Notes: generated by a model not told the origin, from the letters alone. A stretch of DNA of 64,000 bases from Citrobacter sp. Res13-Sevr-PEB04-36 (GCF_015672735.1 NZ_JADABY010000023.1:1-64000), one strand, 5' to 3'. Shown: positions 9,122-18,290, numbered from the stretch's first letter. Numbers and translations: made by a program.

Positions 9122-10207
9122 ATGAACGATGGAACGGACTATCGCGCGATTCTGCTCGCCGGTACGCCCTTAATCGATGTACGCGCCCCCGTTGAGTTTC
9201 AACAAGGCGCGATGCCGGGTGCAATCAACCTCCCCCTGATGAACGATGACGAACGTGCCGCGGTCGGGACCTGTTACAAACGTCAGGGACCGGACGCTGC
9301 GCTGGCACTTGGGCATCAGCTGGTGAGCGGTGACATCCGCCAGCAGCGGATGAATGCCTGGCAAGCTGCCTGTCGCCAGCATCCTGAGGGAATTTTATGC
9401 TGCGCACGCGGCGGTCAACGGTCACACATTGTGCAGCAATGGCTGCGTGAATCCGGCATTGACTACCCGCTGGTCAGCGGCGGTTATAAAGCCCTGCGTC
9501 AGGCCGCGATACAAATAACCGAAGAGTTGGTGCAAAAACCAATAGTCTTAATTGGCGGCTGTACCGGCAGCGGTAAAACGCAGTTAGTGCAATTGCAGCC
9601 AAACGGCGTGGATCTCGAAGGTCTGGCGCACCATCGCGGCTCTTCTTTTGGTCGCACGGTTGAGCCCCAACTGAGCCAGGCCAGTTTTGAAAACCTGCTG
9701 GCGGTCGAGATGCTGCAAACCGACAGCCGTCAGGACCTGCATCGCTGGGTGCTGGAAGATGAAGGCCGCATGATTGGCGCCAATCATTTGCCCGAGTGCT
9801 TGCGTGAGCGCATGAGCCAGGCCTCTATTGCTGTAGTCGACGATCCCTTTGAGCTACGCCTCGAACGACTGCGTGAAGAGTATTTCGTGCGAATGCACCA
9901 CGATTTTACCCAGGCTTACGGGGATGTTCAGGGCTGGCAGGAATACAGTGAATACCTGCACCACGGCCTGTTCGCCATCCGCCGTCGTTTAGGGTTACAG
10001 CGTTTTGCGGAACTGACCGCACTACTGGACGTCGCATTGAACGAGCAACAGGCCAGCGGTAGCACCGACGGTCACATGGGCTGGCTGGTGCCGTTACTCA
10101 ACGAATATTACGATCCGATGTATCGTTACCAACTGGAGAAGAAAGCCGCGAAAATCGTCTTTCGCGGCACATGGCAGGATGTGAATGACTGGGTTCAGAC
10201 GCCTTAA
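9122..10207 (+). CDS. selU: tRNA 2-selenouridine synthase
   Basis: Also called MnmH or YbbB. It replaces sulfur by selenium in 2-thiouridine at the wobble position of Lys, Glu and Gln tRNAs through a geranylated intermediate. The 361-residue protein has an N-terminal rhodanese domain ([10 protein letters not shown]; catalytic cysteine region [11 protein letters not shown] at 91-100) followed by a P-loop domain with GCTGSGKT near residue 145. A TTG at 9116 would also open the frame, but the ATG at 9122 lies six bases after CAGGA and gives the expected start. Its 3' end overlaps the convergent permease gene by four bases. Confidence 0.95.
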   Translation: MNDGTDYRAILLAGTPLIDVRAPVEFQQGAMPGAINLPLMNDDERAAVGTCYKRQGPDAALALGHQLVSGDIRQQRMNAWQAACRQHPEGILCCARGGQRSHIVQQWLRESGIDYPLVSGGYKALRQAAIQITEELVQKPIVLIGGCTGSGKTQLVQLQPNGVDLEGLAHHRGSSFGRTVEPQLSQASFENLLAVEMLQTDSRQDLHRWVLEDEGRMIGANHLPECLRERMSQASIAVVDDPFELRLERLREEYFVRMHHDFTQAYGDVQGWQEYSEYLHHGLFAIRRRLGLQRFAELTALLDVALNEQQASGSTDGHMGWLVPLLNEYYDPMYRYQLEKKAAKIVFRGTWQDVNDWVQTP

Positions 10208-10863
10208 TGCCGGTCGCGCTTATCCGCGCGTTTCGCCAGCCAGTCGCCCAGCACCTGAACAACCTGTACCAGAATAATCAGCGCCACCACGGTGACGATC
10301 ATGACCTGGGTTTCGTAGCGGTAATAACCGAAGCGAATCGCCAGGTCTCCAACCCCGCCGCCGCCAACAATCCCGGCCATCGCGGAATAGCCGATCAGGC
10401 TGACCAGCGTTATCGTTAACCCACGCAGCAGACCGGCACTGGCTTCCGGTAACAGCACGGTACAAATGATGCGCATCGGGCTGGCGCCAAAGGCCTCCGC
10501 CGCCTCAATAATGCCTTTATCGACCTCGCGCAGGGCGCTGTCCACCAGTCGGGCATAGAATGCAATCGCCGCCACCGACAGCGGTACCGACGCCGCAATC
10601 GGCCCGATGGTATTGCCGAGCAGAAACTGAGTTAACGGCAGCAACAGCACCAGCAGGATCACAAACGGCACCGAGCGGATAATATTCACCAGCACGGAAC
10701 TGATCAGATACACAAAACGGTTCTGCCAGAATAAATGACGGTCGGTCACGAAGATTAAAAAGCCCAGCGGCAGGCCGCCAACAATTGCCAGCACCGTTGA
10801 GATGCTCAGCATCTGAAAGGTTTCATTGAACGCCAGCGTCAAATCCGGCAATAAATCATCCAC
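10204..10863 (-). CDS. sfbC: MetI-type ABC permease (SfbC-like)
   Basis: Inner-membrane permease of the methionine-uptake ABC family, 219 residues with five or six hydrophobic segments. The cytoplasmic EAA loop that contacts the ATPase is clear: [15 protein letters not shown] near residue 133. It is the last gene of a three-gene reverse-strand operon and overlaps the ATPase gene by eight bases. In Salmonella the gene set next to selU (ybbB) is sfbABC, reported as an iron-regulated importer, while the family as a whole carries D/L-methionine. Which substrate applies here cannot be told from sequence. The gene symbol rests on synteny. Confidence 0.85.
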   Translation of the reverse strand: MDDLLPDLTLAFNETFQMLSISTVLAIVGGLPLGFLIFVTDRHLFWQNRFVYLISSVLVNIIRSVPFVILLVLLLPLTQFLLGNTIGPIAASVPLSVAAIAFYARLVDSALREVDKGIIEAAEAFGASPMRIICTVLLPEASAGLLRGLTITLVSLIGYSAMAGIVGGGGVGDLAIRFGYYRYETQVMIVTVVALIILVQVVQVLGDWLAKRADKRDRH

Positions 10864-11878
10864 GAATCACCTCCACCTGTGCGGTACGTTGACGAATGTG
10901 CTCCACGGCAACATCGACCGCCGCAGGATTATGCGGCGCGGTCAGCTGCACCACTAAGATCCCCAACGCCCGTTCGCCGATGTATTCAATTTTTCCGTGC
11001 AGAATATTCACCGCCACGCCGAATTTCACCGCCACCTCGGACAGCACCGGCTGTTCTGCCGAATCGCCAATAAACAGAATTTTTAACAGTTGCCCCGGCA
11101 AATGTTGTCGCAGGCGATCCGGTAGCGTCAGGTTGAGCGTGTGCGATACCAGCTGTTGGGTAAACGCGTGCTGCGGATGGGCAAAGACGTCAAACACCTC
11201 GCCGGACTCCACCACCTTGCCGCCGGACATCACCGCCACGCGATCGCAGATAGATTTGATCACGTTCATCTCGTGGGTGATCAGCACGATCGTGATCCCC
11301 AACTGGGCGTTGATCTGCTTGAGCAGTGCCAGAATGGTGGCAGAGGTTTCCAGATCCAGCGCCGAGGTCGGTTCATCGCAGAGCAGTACATCCGGGTGGT
11401 TGGCAATCGCGCGGGCAATCCCCACACGCTGCTTTTGTCCACCGCTGAGCTGCACCGGATAACGGTTGGCCTTATCAGACAGGCCCACCAGGGCCAGGAT
11501 CTCCGTCACACGTGGGGCGATTTTACTACGCTCCCAACCTGCAGCCTTCAGGCTGAAGGCCACGTTTTGCGCCACAGTGCGGGTATGCATCAGGTTAAAG
11601 TGCTGGAAGATCATGCCGATACGCTGACGCGCTTTGCGTAAATGACCTCCCTCAAGCGCGGAGATTTCCACGCCGTTCACTTTTACGCTTCCCTCGCTCG
11701 GGCGCGTTAAGGCGTTCAGGGTACGCAGCAGGGTACTTTTTCCCGCACCGCTGGTCCCGACAATACCGAATATCTCGCCTGCGCCGATCCGCAGGCTGAC
11801 GTCATCCACCGCGCGGGTTGACGGCCCACGGCCTGCGGTGAAGTCCACGCAAACCTTCTCTATCTCAATCATAGCCAC
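10856..11878 (-). CDS. sfbB: MetN-type ABC transporter ATPase (SfbB-like)
   Basis: ATP-hydrolysing subunit of the importer, 340 residues. It shows Walker A GTSGAGKSTLL (near residue 38), the signature LSGGQKQRVGIARA (near 143), Walker B VLLCDEPTSALD (near 163) and the switch histidine ITHEMN. The C-terminal ~75 residues correspond to the NIL/ACT-like domain that in E. coli MetN binds methionine and inhibits transport when the cell is replete. Presence of this domain favours methionine or a related amino acid as ligand. A hairpin separates it from the upstream binding-protein gene. Confidence 0.9.
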   Translation of the reverse strand: MAMIEIEKVCVDFTAGRGPSTRAVDDVSLRIGAGEIFGIVGTSGAGKSTLLRTLNALTRPSEGSVKVNGVEISALEGGHLRKARQRIGMIFQHFNLMHTRTVAQNVAFSLKAAGWERSKIAPRVTEILALVGLSDKANRYPVQLSGGQKQRVGIARAIANHPDVLLCDEPTSALDLETSATILALLKQINAQLGITIVLITHEMNVIKSICDRVAVMSGGKVVESGEVFDVFAHPQHAFTQQLVSHTLNLTLPDRLRQHLPGQLLKILFIGDSAEQPVLSEVAVKFGVAVNILHGKIEYIGERALGILVVQLTAPHNPAAVDVAVEHIRQRTAQVEVIRG

Positions 11879-11893
11879 CTCAGAAATGCGAAA

Positions 11894-11913
11894 AGGGCAG
11901 TCATCGCTGCCCT
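11894..11913 (-). terminator. Intra-operon hairpin between binding protein and ATPase genes
   Basis: On the reverse strand AGGGCAG, a 6-base loop and CTGCCCT are followed by TTTC. This is a compact 7-bp stem in the 56-base gap of the ABC operon. Such hairpins act as partial terminators or 3' stabilisers and would give more binding protein than ATPase/permease. Confidence 0.65.
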
Positions 11914-11934
11914 GTTAAACCGTTGGCGCAGCGA

Positions 11935-12765
11935 TTACTGGGCTGCCGACATCCATTCCGGTTTCTGGAAGGCGCTGTAGATATTTTTCGGGTCGTCAAT
12001 CACCGCGCGATAAGCCGGCGATTTCACCGCCTCAACAATGTCTTTGGCGAACGGTTTATCCGCATCTTCACTGCGTACCGCGATGATATTTTTCAGGTTT
12101 TCATCCAGATGCTCTTGCTTCAATGCACTCGCGAGATCCAGCTTTGCGGCAACGGCAAAGTTACCGTTGACCAGCGCGCCGGTCACGCCGTCGAGCGTGC
12201 GCGGCAACTGCGCAGCTTCCAGCGGTTTGAAAATCAGCCCTTTCGGGTTGCTGGCGATATCACGCTCGGAGGCTTTGGTGGGATCGATATTATCTTTAAT
12301 GGTGATCAAATCGATGGATTGCAGGAAACGCAGCCCGCGAGCCAGGTTAGTGGGATCGTTGGAAAGCGTAATCACGTCCCCTTTCTTCAGCTCATCCAGG
12401 CTTTTAATTTTATGTGAGTAGAATCCCATTCCGGCCGTCGGGACCACAATCAGTTTGCTCAGCTTCAGGCCTTTGTCGGCAGTGAATTTGTCAAAGTACA
12501 GCGAGTGCTGGAACAGGTTAGCGTCAATGCTACCGTTGGAAAGCGCCATATTGGGCTGGACGTAGTCGCTGAATTCGCGCACCACCACCTTGTAGCCCTT
12601 TTCTTTCAGCGTCGGGGCAATCGCCTGTTTTACCATGTCACCATACGGACCCGGCGCGACGCCGAAAACGATAGTCTGTGGATCGCTATTAGCGTGGGCA
12701 AGTTGTAAGCCGCAGGCCAGTAACAATGCTCCGGTCGCGATGCGTAAACTGTGGCGCAATCCCAT
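11935..12765 (-). CDS. sfbA: NlpA/MetQ-family substrate-binding protein (SfbA-like)
   Basis: Periplasmic binding component of the importer, 276 residues. The N-terminus is a signal sequence with a hydrophobic core up to about residue 18. Cleavage could be by signal peptidase I after AHA (residue 25), or lipid attachment could occur at Cys18 (LLAC), though that is a poor lipobox because of Leu at -2. The mature protein begins with the family pattern IVFGVAPGPYGDMV and has NGSIDANLFQHSLYFD and ITLSNDPTNLARGLRFLQ, typical of MetQ/NlpA. It is the first gene of the operon; a REP pair and a possible CRP site lie upstream. Confidence 0.88.
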   Translation of the reverse strand: MGLRHSLRIATGALLLACGLQLAHANSDPQTIVFGVAPGPYGDMVKQAIAPTLKEKGYKVVVREFSDYVQPNMALSNGSIDANLFQHSLYFDKFTADKGLKLSKLIVVPTAGMGFYSHKIKSLDELKKGDVITLSNDPTNLARGLRFLQSIDLITIKDNIDPTKASERDIASNPKGLIFKPLEAAQLPRTLDGVTGALVNGNFAVAAKLDLASALKQEHLDENLKNIIAVRSEDADKPFAKDIVEAVKSPAYRAVIDDPKNIYSAFQKPEWMSAAQ

Positions 12766-12854
12766 AATCTCTCCATTTTAACGTTGTGATGTGATGTCTC
12801 ACGCCGTTCATGCGGCGTTGTTGTTGTTGACCTGCTTAACAGGCTGATTGTTAA

Positions 12855-12870
12855 CATGACACAGATCACA
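12855..12870. promoter_or_regulatory. Possible CRP site upstream of the ABC operon
   Basis: On the reverse strand TGTGATCTGTGTCATG matches the left half TGTGA perfectly and the right half TCACA at three of five positions. It is about 90-105 bases upstream of the binding-protein ATG. Only a weak match. Confidence 0.35.
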
Positions 12871-12938
12871 ACCTGCTGTCCTTGAAATTATTTCATGATG
12901 TTGCAAAGTGTGTAACTGAAGGGGAATGGCATGAAAAA

Positions 12939-13029
12939 AGCCGGATGGCGGCACAAGCACCTTATCCGGCCTACAAATAACTCGATTACGCTGCTCTCGT
13001 AGGCCCGATAAGCGCACGCGCATCGGGCA
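12939..13029. repeat. REP pair between the porin and the ABC operon
   Basis: AGCCGGATGGCGGC...CTTATCCGGCCTAC is followed by a diverged second unit TCGTAGGCCCGATAAGCGC...GCGCATCGGGC. It lies directly after the porin stop on the reverse strand, so it probably protects the porin mRNA 3' end. Confidence 0.88.
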
Positions 13030-13050
13030 TTCCGTTTGGCAGGTGTTCGA

Positions 13051-14184
13051 TTAGAAATCGTAACGCAGACGCACCAGATTCATGTCGCCCAGGTTATCGG
13101 TGCTGGAGGTGAATACGTGTTCGTAATCAACACGGAAACCGTAGTCCAGCTGGAAGCTGATCCCCACACCGTTGTCGGTACGCAGGTAGTTACGGCCATT
13201 CACGTATTCAATACGATCGCCCATGAAGTAAGGCTGAACGGATTTCAGCGCATACTGGCCAACCGGGAAGGTATAACCGGCAAAGTATTCCAGACCCCAC
13301 GCGTCACCGGCAAAGTAGTCGTTAACCGATACTTTCTTGGTGGTCATGAAGTTTTGATACCAGCCGCCGCCCAGGGAGAAGGTCCAGTTGTCCGGTTTCC
13401 AGCTCAGCGCAGTACCCACGATGTTCTGATCGTACGTTTTGCTGCCGTTGCCACGCATTTCTGCACGGGTGTAGTTCCACGCCGTACCCCAGGTTAAGTC
13501 GTCGGTAATATGGTAATCGACACCCAGCGAGCCGCCGCCTTTACGTTTGTAGCGCAGACCGTTGTTTGGGTTGTAATCATCACTGAACAGATAAGAAGCG
13601 TAGAGATCCACATCACCCACAGTTTTCTTATACTTCAGTGATTTACGCGTACGATATGAACCATCATAGTCGCCATTAATCCCGTTACCTGGCGCCTGAC
13701 CGATCATGTCGTAGTCCCAGATATCTGTTTTCGCACCGACCACATCATAGTAAATGCTGTTCTGTTGACCGAAGGTCAGCGTACCCCAGGTCGCGCTCTT
13801 CAGCCCGGTGTACAACATACGACGCGTGGTGTCGTTGGCGCCGTCAGCGTGGTGATTATCCCAGTCGAACATCGCCGGGAAGTTAACGCCCAGTTCGTAG
13901 TAGCTCACCCAACTGATGTCATCAAACAGATAGTAGTCTGCGGCGAAGCGGAAACGGGTACCGCCGTCAAAACCGTTACGTTTGTAGCCATTCTTGCCAT
14001 CGTCGCCCGCCATGTTCTGGAACTGGGGACGGATACTGCCACCGACGGTGAAGTTAAGACGGCTCAGCGGGTTACCCGCCTGCGGATCTTGTTTCAGGAC
14101 AGTGATTTCCGCCTGGGAGGCGAACGTCGTTAATGCCACTGCTGCGCCGATCGATACCGCCAGCGCTGTTTTTTTTATAGTCAT
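13051..14184 (-). CDS. General-porin-like outer-membrane protein
   Basis: A 377-residue outer-membrane beta-barrel. The ATG at 14184 gives a standard signal peptide (MTIKKTALAVSIGAAVALTT, cleavage after ASQA) with a good AAGGT ribosome binding site; the frame is open 14 codons further upstream without signal character. The mature protein alternates short amphipathic strands and aspartate/glycine-rich turns and ends in LRYDF, the terminal phenylalanine required for BAM assembly. Length and pattern fit a 16-stranded porin. I do not recognise it as OmpC, OmpF or PhoE. It lies upstream of the ABC operon on the same strand, separated by a REP pair, so the two may serve the same solute. Substrate unknown. 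Confidence 0.82.
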   Translation of the reverse strand: MTIKKTALAVSIGAAVALTTFASQAEITVLKQDPQAGNPLSRLNFTVGGSIRPQFQNMAGDDGKNGYKRNGFDGGTRFRFAADYYLFDDISWVSYYELGVNFPAMFDWDNHHADGANDTTRRMLYTGLKSATWGTLTFGQQNSIYYDVVGAKTDIWDYDMIGQAPGNGINGDYDGSYRTRKSLKYKKTVGDVDLYASYLFSDDYNPNNGLRYKRKGGGSLGVDYHITDDLTWGTAWNYTRAEMRGNGSKTYDQNIVGTALSWKPDNWTFSLGGGWYQNFMTTKKVSVNDYFAGDAWGLEYFAGYTFPVGQYALKSVQPYFMGDRIEYVNGRNYLRTDNGVGISFQLDYGFRVDYEHVFTSSTDNLGDMNLVRLRYDF

Positions 14185-14329
14185 GGTTGTTTTACCTTGA
14201 TAGATAGCCTGCCAATTATTCAGCACACAAATATTAACGTTTATTAATACTCGCGTGTTGGCGGGTTTTTATTGTTCTGTGCGGTTAAATATCAAGGAGT
14301 TATCAATTTGTGCGGGATAAACAAAAAAT

Positions 14330-14355
14330 ACGCACCGATGTAAAAACCGGTGCGT
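14330..14355 (-). terminator. Terminator of ybbA-ybbP
   Basis: Read on the reverse strand, the stem ACGCACCG/CGGTGCGT is followed by ATTTTTTG. It sits just after the ybbP stop and upstream of the porin promoter, so it insulates the two transcription units. Confidence 0.85.
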
Positions 14356-14373
14356 AATCATCACTAAAATGAA

Positions 14374-16788
14374 TTAATTGTTAAACTGACGAAACAGGGC
14401 TTTGCCTTTTAGCAGACGAGCGCCGAGCCATCCACCGCATAACGAGAGTAGCAGCGCCCCGCAAACCGGTAAGATGACCCACAGTCGCCAGTCAGGCTCC
14501 CACGGGAAATCAAACACGCGGGTTTGCAGAACCGCCAGCGCGGTTTCCGCGCCAATGGCCGCGACCAGCCCGGAGACCATCCCCAGCATGGCGAACTCGC
14601 ACCATAGCGTGGTGCGCAGCAATTTCTTGCCCGCCCCCAGCGTCCGCCAGACCACCAGTTCCTGATGCCGTTGGCGCATGCCAACCTGCACCTGTGCCAG
14701 TAGCAGCAGCATGCCACAAGCGGTGACCAGCACCACCATCACCTCCAGCGCCCGACTAACCTGTTCAAGCACCTGGCCAACCTGCTTGAGGATCGCACCG
14801 ATATCCAGCAGGCTGATGGTCGGGAACTCGCGGTTAAGCTGGGTCAGCATACCGTTGCCATTTTCCCAACGGAAGCTGGTCAGCCAACTTTGCGGCTGCC
14901 CGTCCAACGCGCCCTGCGGGAAGATAAAGAAGAAGTTAGGCCGCAGGCTTTCCCAGTCCACCTTACGCAGGCTACTGACCGTGGCGCTGAAATCCTGGGT
15001 ATCGCCCATAAAGGTCACGCGGTCGCCGAGCTTAACGTTCAGCCGCTTCGCCAGCCCTTCTTCCATTGACACTTCGCCCGCTTTTGGCGGCCAACTTCCG
15101 GCGGTTAACGGGTTATGATCCGGGCGGGTATCCTGCCAGGTCAGGTTCAGTTCGCGGTTAAGCGACTCATCCTGATTACCTTCGGTTGCCTTGTCATTGA
15201 TGGCGGTCAGACGCGCCCGCACAATCGGGTAGAACGACTCAGGGATCACCTGATGCTCGGACAGGAACGCCTTCAGCGGTCCCACCTGTTCAGTGGCAAT
15301 ATTGATGAGGAAATAGTTCGGGCTTTCCGGCGGCATTTGCTGCTGCCAGCGGTCGAGCAGATCGCCCCGTAACACCAGCAACAGCGCCAGTAGCATAAAA
15401 GAGAGCGAAAAGGCCGACAGCTGACTCAGCGTTGACCACGGCTGGCGCAGTAAGCGACTGACCGCCAGACGCAGCGGCAGCGAGGTAAGCGTCAGGCCGC
15501 GCAGCAGGTTGAGCAGCATCCAGCCCAGCACGCCGCACAGCAGCGCCAGCACCACCGCACCGGCCAGCACCGCCCACAGCAGCATGCTTCCGCCCATCAG
15601 CCCGGCCAGCAGCGCAACCACCACGATCGTCGCCACGGGCAAATAGATCTTCAGCGGCCAGACGTTGGCCACCACGTCGCGGCGCAGCACCCGCAGCGGC
15701 TGCGTGGCCAGCAGCAGACGATAGGGACGCAACCCGACCAGCAGTGAAATGACGGTCATGGTGCCGAACGCCCACAGCCACGGCCACAGGCTGGCAGGCG
15801 GCAATTCACCCGGTAAAACGGGCCTGAGCAGCAGCACCAGCACGCGCTCAAATAGCAGACCGCACGCCCCGCCGGTGATGCCGGACAGCGCCAGCACCAT
15901 CAGCCACTGGCCGACAATCAGCTTGCGTAGCTGCGCCCTGCCCGCGCCGAGTGTTTTTAGTATCGCCACCAGATCGTAACGGCTGCGGCAGTAATGATTC
16001 ATCGCCACGGCAACAGCGGCAACCGCCAGCAGCAACGTTAACAGTGCCGACAGCAGCAGGAACTGTTGCGAGCGTTCGAGAGATTTCCCCAGCGCGCCTT
16101 CATCTTGTTCCAGCCCGTACCAACGCTGCTCCGGTTTTAACTGCGGCAACAGCCATTTTTCATAATCTTCCAGCTGCTGCGGCGTGCCACCAAATTTATA
16201 GCGCCAGGTCACACGGCTTCCTGGCTGGACGGCCCCCGTTTTTTCGACATCGGCGAGATTCATCATCAGACGCGGCGCGATCTGGAACGGGTTAAAGCCG
16301 GAATCCGGCTCCTGTACCACCTCGCCGGCAATACGCAGCGAGGCGTCCCCGACGTCAATGGCATCACCAATTTTCAAATTGAGCAGCGCCATCAGGCGCG
16401 GGGCCAGCAGCACCGAACCGGGCTGCGGTTTCAGTCCCGGCGGGTTGGTTTGCAGCGCGCCATACAGGGGGTATACGTCATCCACCGCTTTGACGTTCGC
16501 CAACTGCGGGGTATCGGCGGCAAAGGTCATGGTGGCGAAGGTCAGCTGTTCGCCTACCTTCAGGCCGTGCTGTCGCGCCTCGTCAATCCAGGCTTTCGGC
16601 ACGTCCCGAGAACTTTGCAGCGCCCGGTCGCCCGCCATAAATTCCCGGCTTTGCTGGCTCAGCCCTTTTTCCATGCGGTCGCTGATATTCCCCAGCGCCA
16701 GCACGCAGGCCACCGCCAGGCTAAGCGCCAGCCAGACAATTAATAATGAGGGCGAGCGCCATTCGCGCCAGAACCAGCGTGCAATCAT
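14374..16788 (-). CDS. ybbP: YbbP, FtsX/MacB-like ABC transporter permease
   Basis: An 804-residue inner-membrane protein that pairs with the ATPase YbbA. It has an N-terminal membrane segment (WLALSLAVACVLALGNISD, from residue 19), a large periplasmic region, a central block of membrane segments near residues 245-480, a second periplasmic region and a C-terminal set of three helices with the FtsX-type core. In E. coli YbbAP with TesA has been linked to handling of membrane lipids or hydrophobic compounds; the export substrate is not settled. The start overlaps the ybbA stop by four bases (ATGA), so the two are translationally coupled. Confidence 0.95.
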   Translation of the reverse strand: MIARWFWREWRSPSLLIVWLALSLAVACVLALGNISDRMEKGLSQQSREFMAGDRALQSSRDVPKAWIDEARQHGLKVGEQLTFATMTFAADTPQLANVKAVDDVYPLYGALQTNPPGLKPQPGSVLLAPRLMALLNLKIGDAIDVGDASLRIAGEVVQEPDSGFNPFQIAPRLMMNLADVEKTGAVQPGSRVTWRYKFGGTPQQLEDYEKWLLPQLKPEQRWYGLEQDEGALGKSLERSQQFLLLSALLTLLLAVAAVAVAMNHYCRSRYDLVAILKTLGAGRAQLRKLIVGQWLMVLALSGITGGACGLLFERVLVLLLRPVLPGELPPASLWPWLWAFGTMTVISLLVGLRPYRLLLATQPLRVLRRDVVANVWPLKIYLPVATIVVVALLAGLMGGSMLLWAVLAGAVVLALLCGVLGWMLLNLLRGLTLTSLPLRLAVSRLLRQPWSTLSQLSAFSLSFMLLALLLVLRGDLLDRWQQQMPPESPNYFLINIATEQVGPLKAFLSEHQVIPESFYPIVRARLTAINDKATEGNQDESLNRELNLTWQDTRPDHNPLTAGSWPPKAGEVSMEEGLAKRLNVKLGDRVTFMGDTQDFSATVSSLRKVDWESLRPNFFFIFPQGALDGQPQSWLTSFRWENGNGMLTQLNREFPTISLLDIGAILKQVGQVLEQVSRALEVMVVLVTACGMLLLLAQVQVGMRQRHQELVVWRTLGAGKKLLRTTLWCEFAMLGMVSGLVAAIGAETALAVLQTRVFDFPWEPDWRLWVILPVCGALLLSLCGGWLGARLLKGKALFRQFNN

Positions 16789-17471
16789 GCCTCCTCCTGC
16801 AACAGTCCGTTCACCAGACGCAAGCGCCGGTCGCAGCGCGCCGCCAGCTGCGGGTCATGCGTGACCAGAATCAGGGTGGTGCCGTGTTCACGGTTGAGAG
16901 AAAACAGCAGATCGGCAATTTTGTCTCCGGTTTGCCTGTCGAGATTGCCCGTCGGCTCGTCGGCAAACAGCACGTCCGGGCGTCCGTTAAACGCCCGCGC
17001 CAGCGCCACACGCTGCTGCTCCCCGCCGGACAGCTGGGCCGGAAGGTGGTCAAGGCGTTTGCCTAACCCCAATTGCTCCAGTAAGCCTTTGGCCCCTGCC
17101 TGACTACTACCGCTATTTTCGCCGCGCAGTAACGCCGGCAGTTCGACGTTCTCCAGCGCGTTGAGGGTCGGAATGAGCATGAAGGACTGAAAGACAAAGC
17201 CGACATGCTGCGCGCGCAGCTGCGCCCGGGCTTCTTCGTCCATACTGTGCAACGGTTGCCCGACCAGGCTGACTTCGCCGCTTGTGCCATCGTCTAGCCC
17301 GGCGAGGATCACCAGCAGCGTAGATTTCCCCGATCCCGACTCGCCAATCAGCGCAATGGTCTCGGCGCGTTTGACAACCAGTTCAACTCCGGTAAGGATG
17401 GATAGCTCCTGATCCCCCTGACCGACGGATTTCTTAAGATGATGAACTTCAACAATGTTTTCCGCTGGCAT
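16785..17471 (-). CDS. ybbA: YbbA, ABC transporter ATPase of the LolD/MacB type
   Basis: A 228-residue ATPase with Walker A GESGSGKST (near residue 39), Q-loop FVFQSFMLIPTLNALENVE, signature LSGGEQQRVALARA (near 146), Walker B VLFADEPTGNLD and switch THDPQ. It energises YbbP. Its start lies inside the divergent tesA gene: the first 33 bases of the two coding regions overlap head to head, as in E. coli, so each promoter must lie within the other gene. Confidence 0.96.
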   Translation of the reverse strand: MPAENIVEVHHLKKSVGQGDQELSILTGVELVVKRAETIALIGESGSGKSTLLVILAGLDDGTSGEVSLVGQPLHSMDEEARAQLRAQHVGFVFQSFMLIPTLNALENVELPALLRGENSGSSQAGAKGLLEQLGLGKRLDHLPAQLSGGEQQRVALARAFNGRPDVLFADEPTGNLDRQTGDKIADLLFSLNREHGTTLILVTHDPQLAARCDRRLRLVNGLLQEEA

Positions 17472-18056
17472 TTGCCCTTCCTGTTCCTGATTCTGTTAAC
17501 TTTCCGCGCCGCCGCTGCGGACACGTTATTAATTCTGGGTGACAGCCTTAGTGCCGGATACCGAATGTCGGCCAGCGCGGCGTGGCCAGCGCTGCTGCAT
17601 GATAAATGGCAAAACAAAACATCGGTGGTGAATGCCAGCATTAGCGGCGACACCTCACAGCAGGGCCTGGCGCGTCTGCCCGCATTACTGCAACAACACC
17701 AGCCACGTTGGGTGCTGGTCGAACTGGGCGGAAACGACGGCCTGCGCGGGTTTCAACCCCAGCAGACCGAACAAACTCTGCGTAAAATTTTACACGACGT
17801 CAAAGCGGCGAAGGCCGAACCGCTGCTGATGCAAATTCGTCTGCCAGCAAACTACGGTCGCCGTTATAATGAAACCTTTAGCGCAATTTATCCAAAGCTC
17901 GCCAGCGAGTTTGATATTCCTCTGCTGCCCTTTTTTATGGAAGAGGTCTATCTGAAACCCCAATGGATGCAGGATGACGGTATCCACCCTAATCGTGACG
18001 CCCAGCCGTTTATCGCCGACTGGATGGTGAAACAACTCACGCCTTTTCTATCCTAA
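17439..18056 (+). CDS. tesA: Thioesterase I/protease I/lysophospholipase L1
   Basis: Periplasmic SGNH hydrolase that cleaves acyl-CoA, lysophospholipid and some peptide esters. The 205-residue precursor has a signal peptide ending RAAA, before ADTLLILGDSLSAG. Block I GDSL carries the catalytic serine; GGND (block III) and DGIHPN with the Asp/His pair (block V) are intact. It is about three residues shorter than the E. coli precursor at the C-terminus (ends TPFLS). The 5' end overlaps ybbA on the other strand. An ERIC element abuts its stop codon. Confidence 0.97.
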   Translation: MMNFNNVFRWHLPFLFLILLTFRAAAADTLLILGDSLSAGYRMSASAAWPALLHDKWQNKTSVVNASISGDTSQQGLARLPALLQQHQPRWVLVELGGNDGLRGFQPQQTEQTLRKILHDVKAAKAEPLLMQIRLPANYGRRYNETFSAIYPKLASEFDIPLLPFFMEEVYLKPQWMQDDGIHPNRDAQPFIADWMVKQLTPFLS

Positions 18057-18245
18057 ATAATTCGAGTTGTATGAAGGCGGTAAGGGAGTGACAAATTCGT
18101 CAGGTACGAATTTGAACAGCCAAAGGCTGACCTCCGGTGAGGGACATGGATGTCCCTCATTAATCCCCAGGAGCATAGATAACTATGTGACTGGGGTGAG
18201 CGAGCGTAGCCAACGCACAGACAACTTGAAGTATGACGGATATAG
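18055..18245 (+). repeat. ERIC element with a ~70-bp internal insertion
   Basis: The outer arms ATAATTCGAGTTGTATGAAGG and GACAACTTGAAGTATGACGG and the core CCCCAGGAGCATAGATAAC/TATGTGACTGGGGTGAGCG are standard ERIC. About 70 bases (roughly 18091-18161) interrupt the left arm after AAGGGAGTG. The insert contains its own hairpins, AAATTCGTcaggtACGAATTT and GAGGGACATGGATGTCCCTC. Longer ERIC variants with an insert of about this size are known in enterobacteria. It begins in the tesA stop codon. Confidence 0.88.
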
Positions 18246-18290
18246 TAAATCACGACTCGTAATTCAACGGAGATCCTGACAGGTAAAGTT

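Noticed and set aside
12781-12810. MetJ-like AGACATCA near the sfbA start
   Set aside because: Only one of the required tandem 8-mers is similar; the neighbouring 8-mers do not match AGACGTCT.
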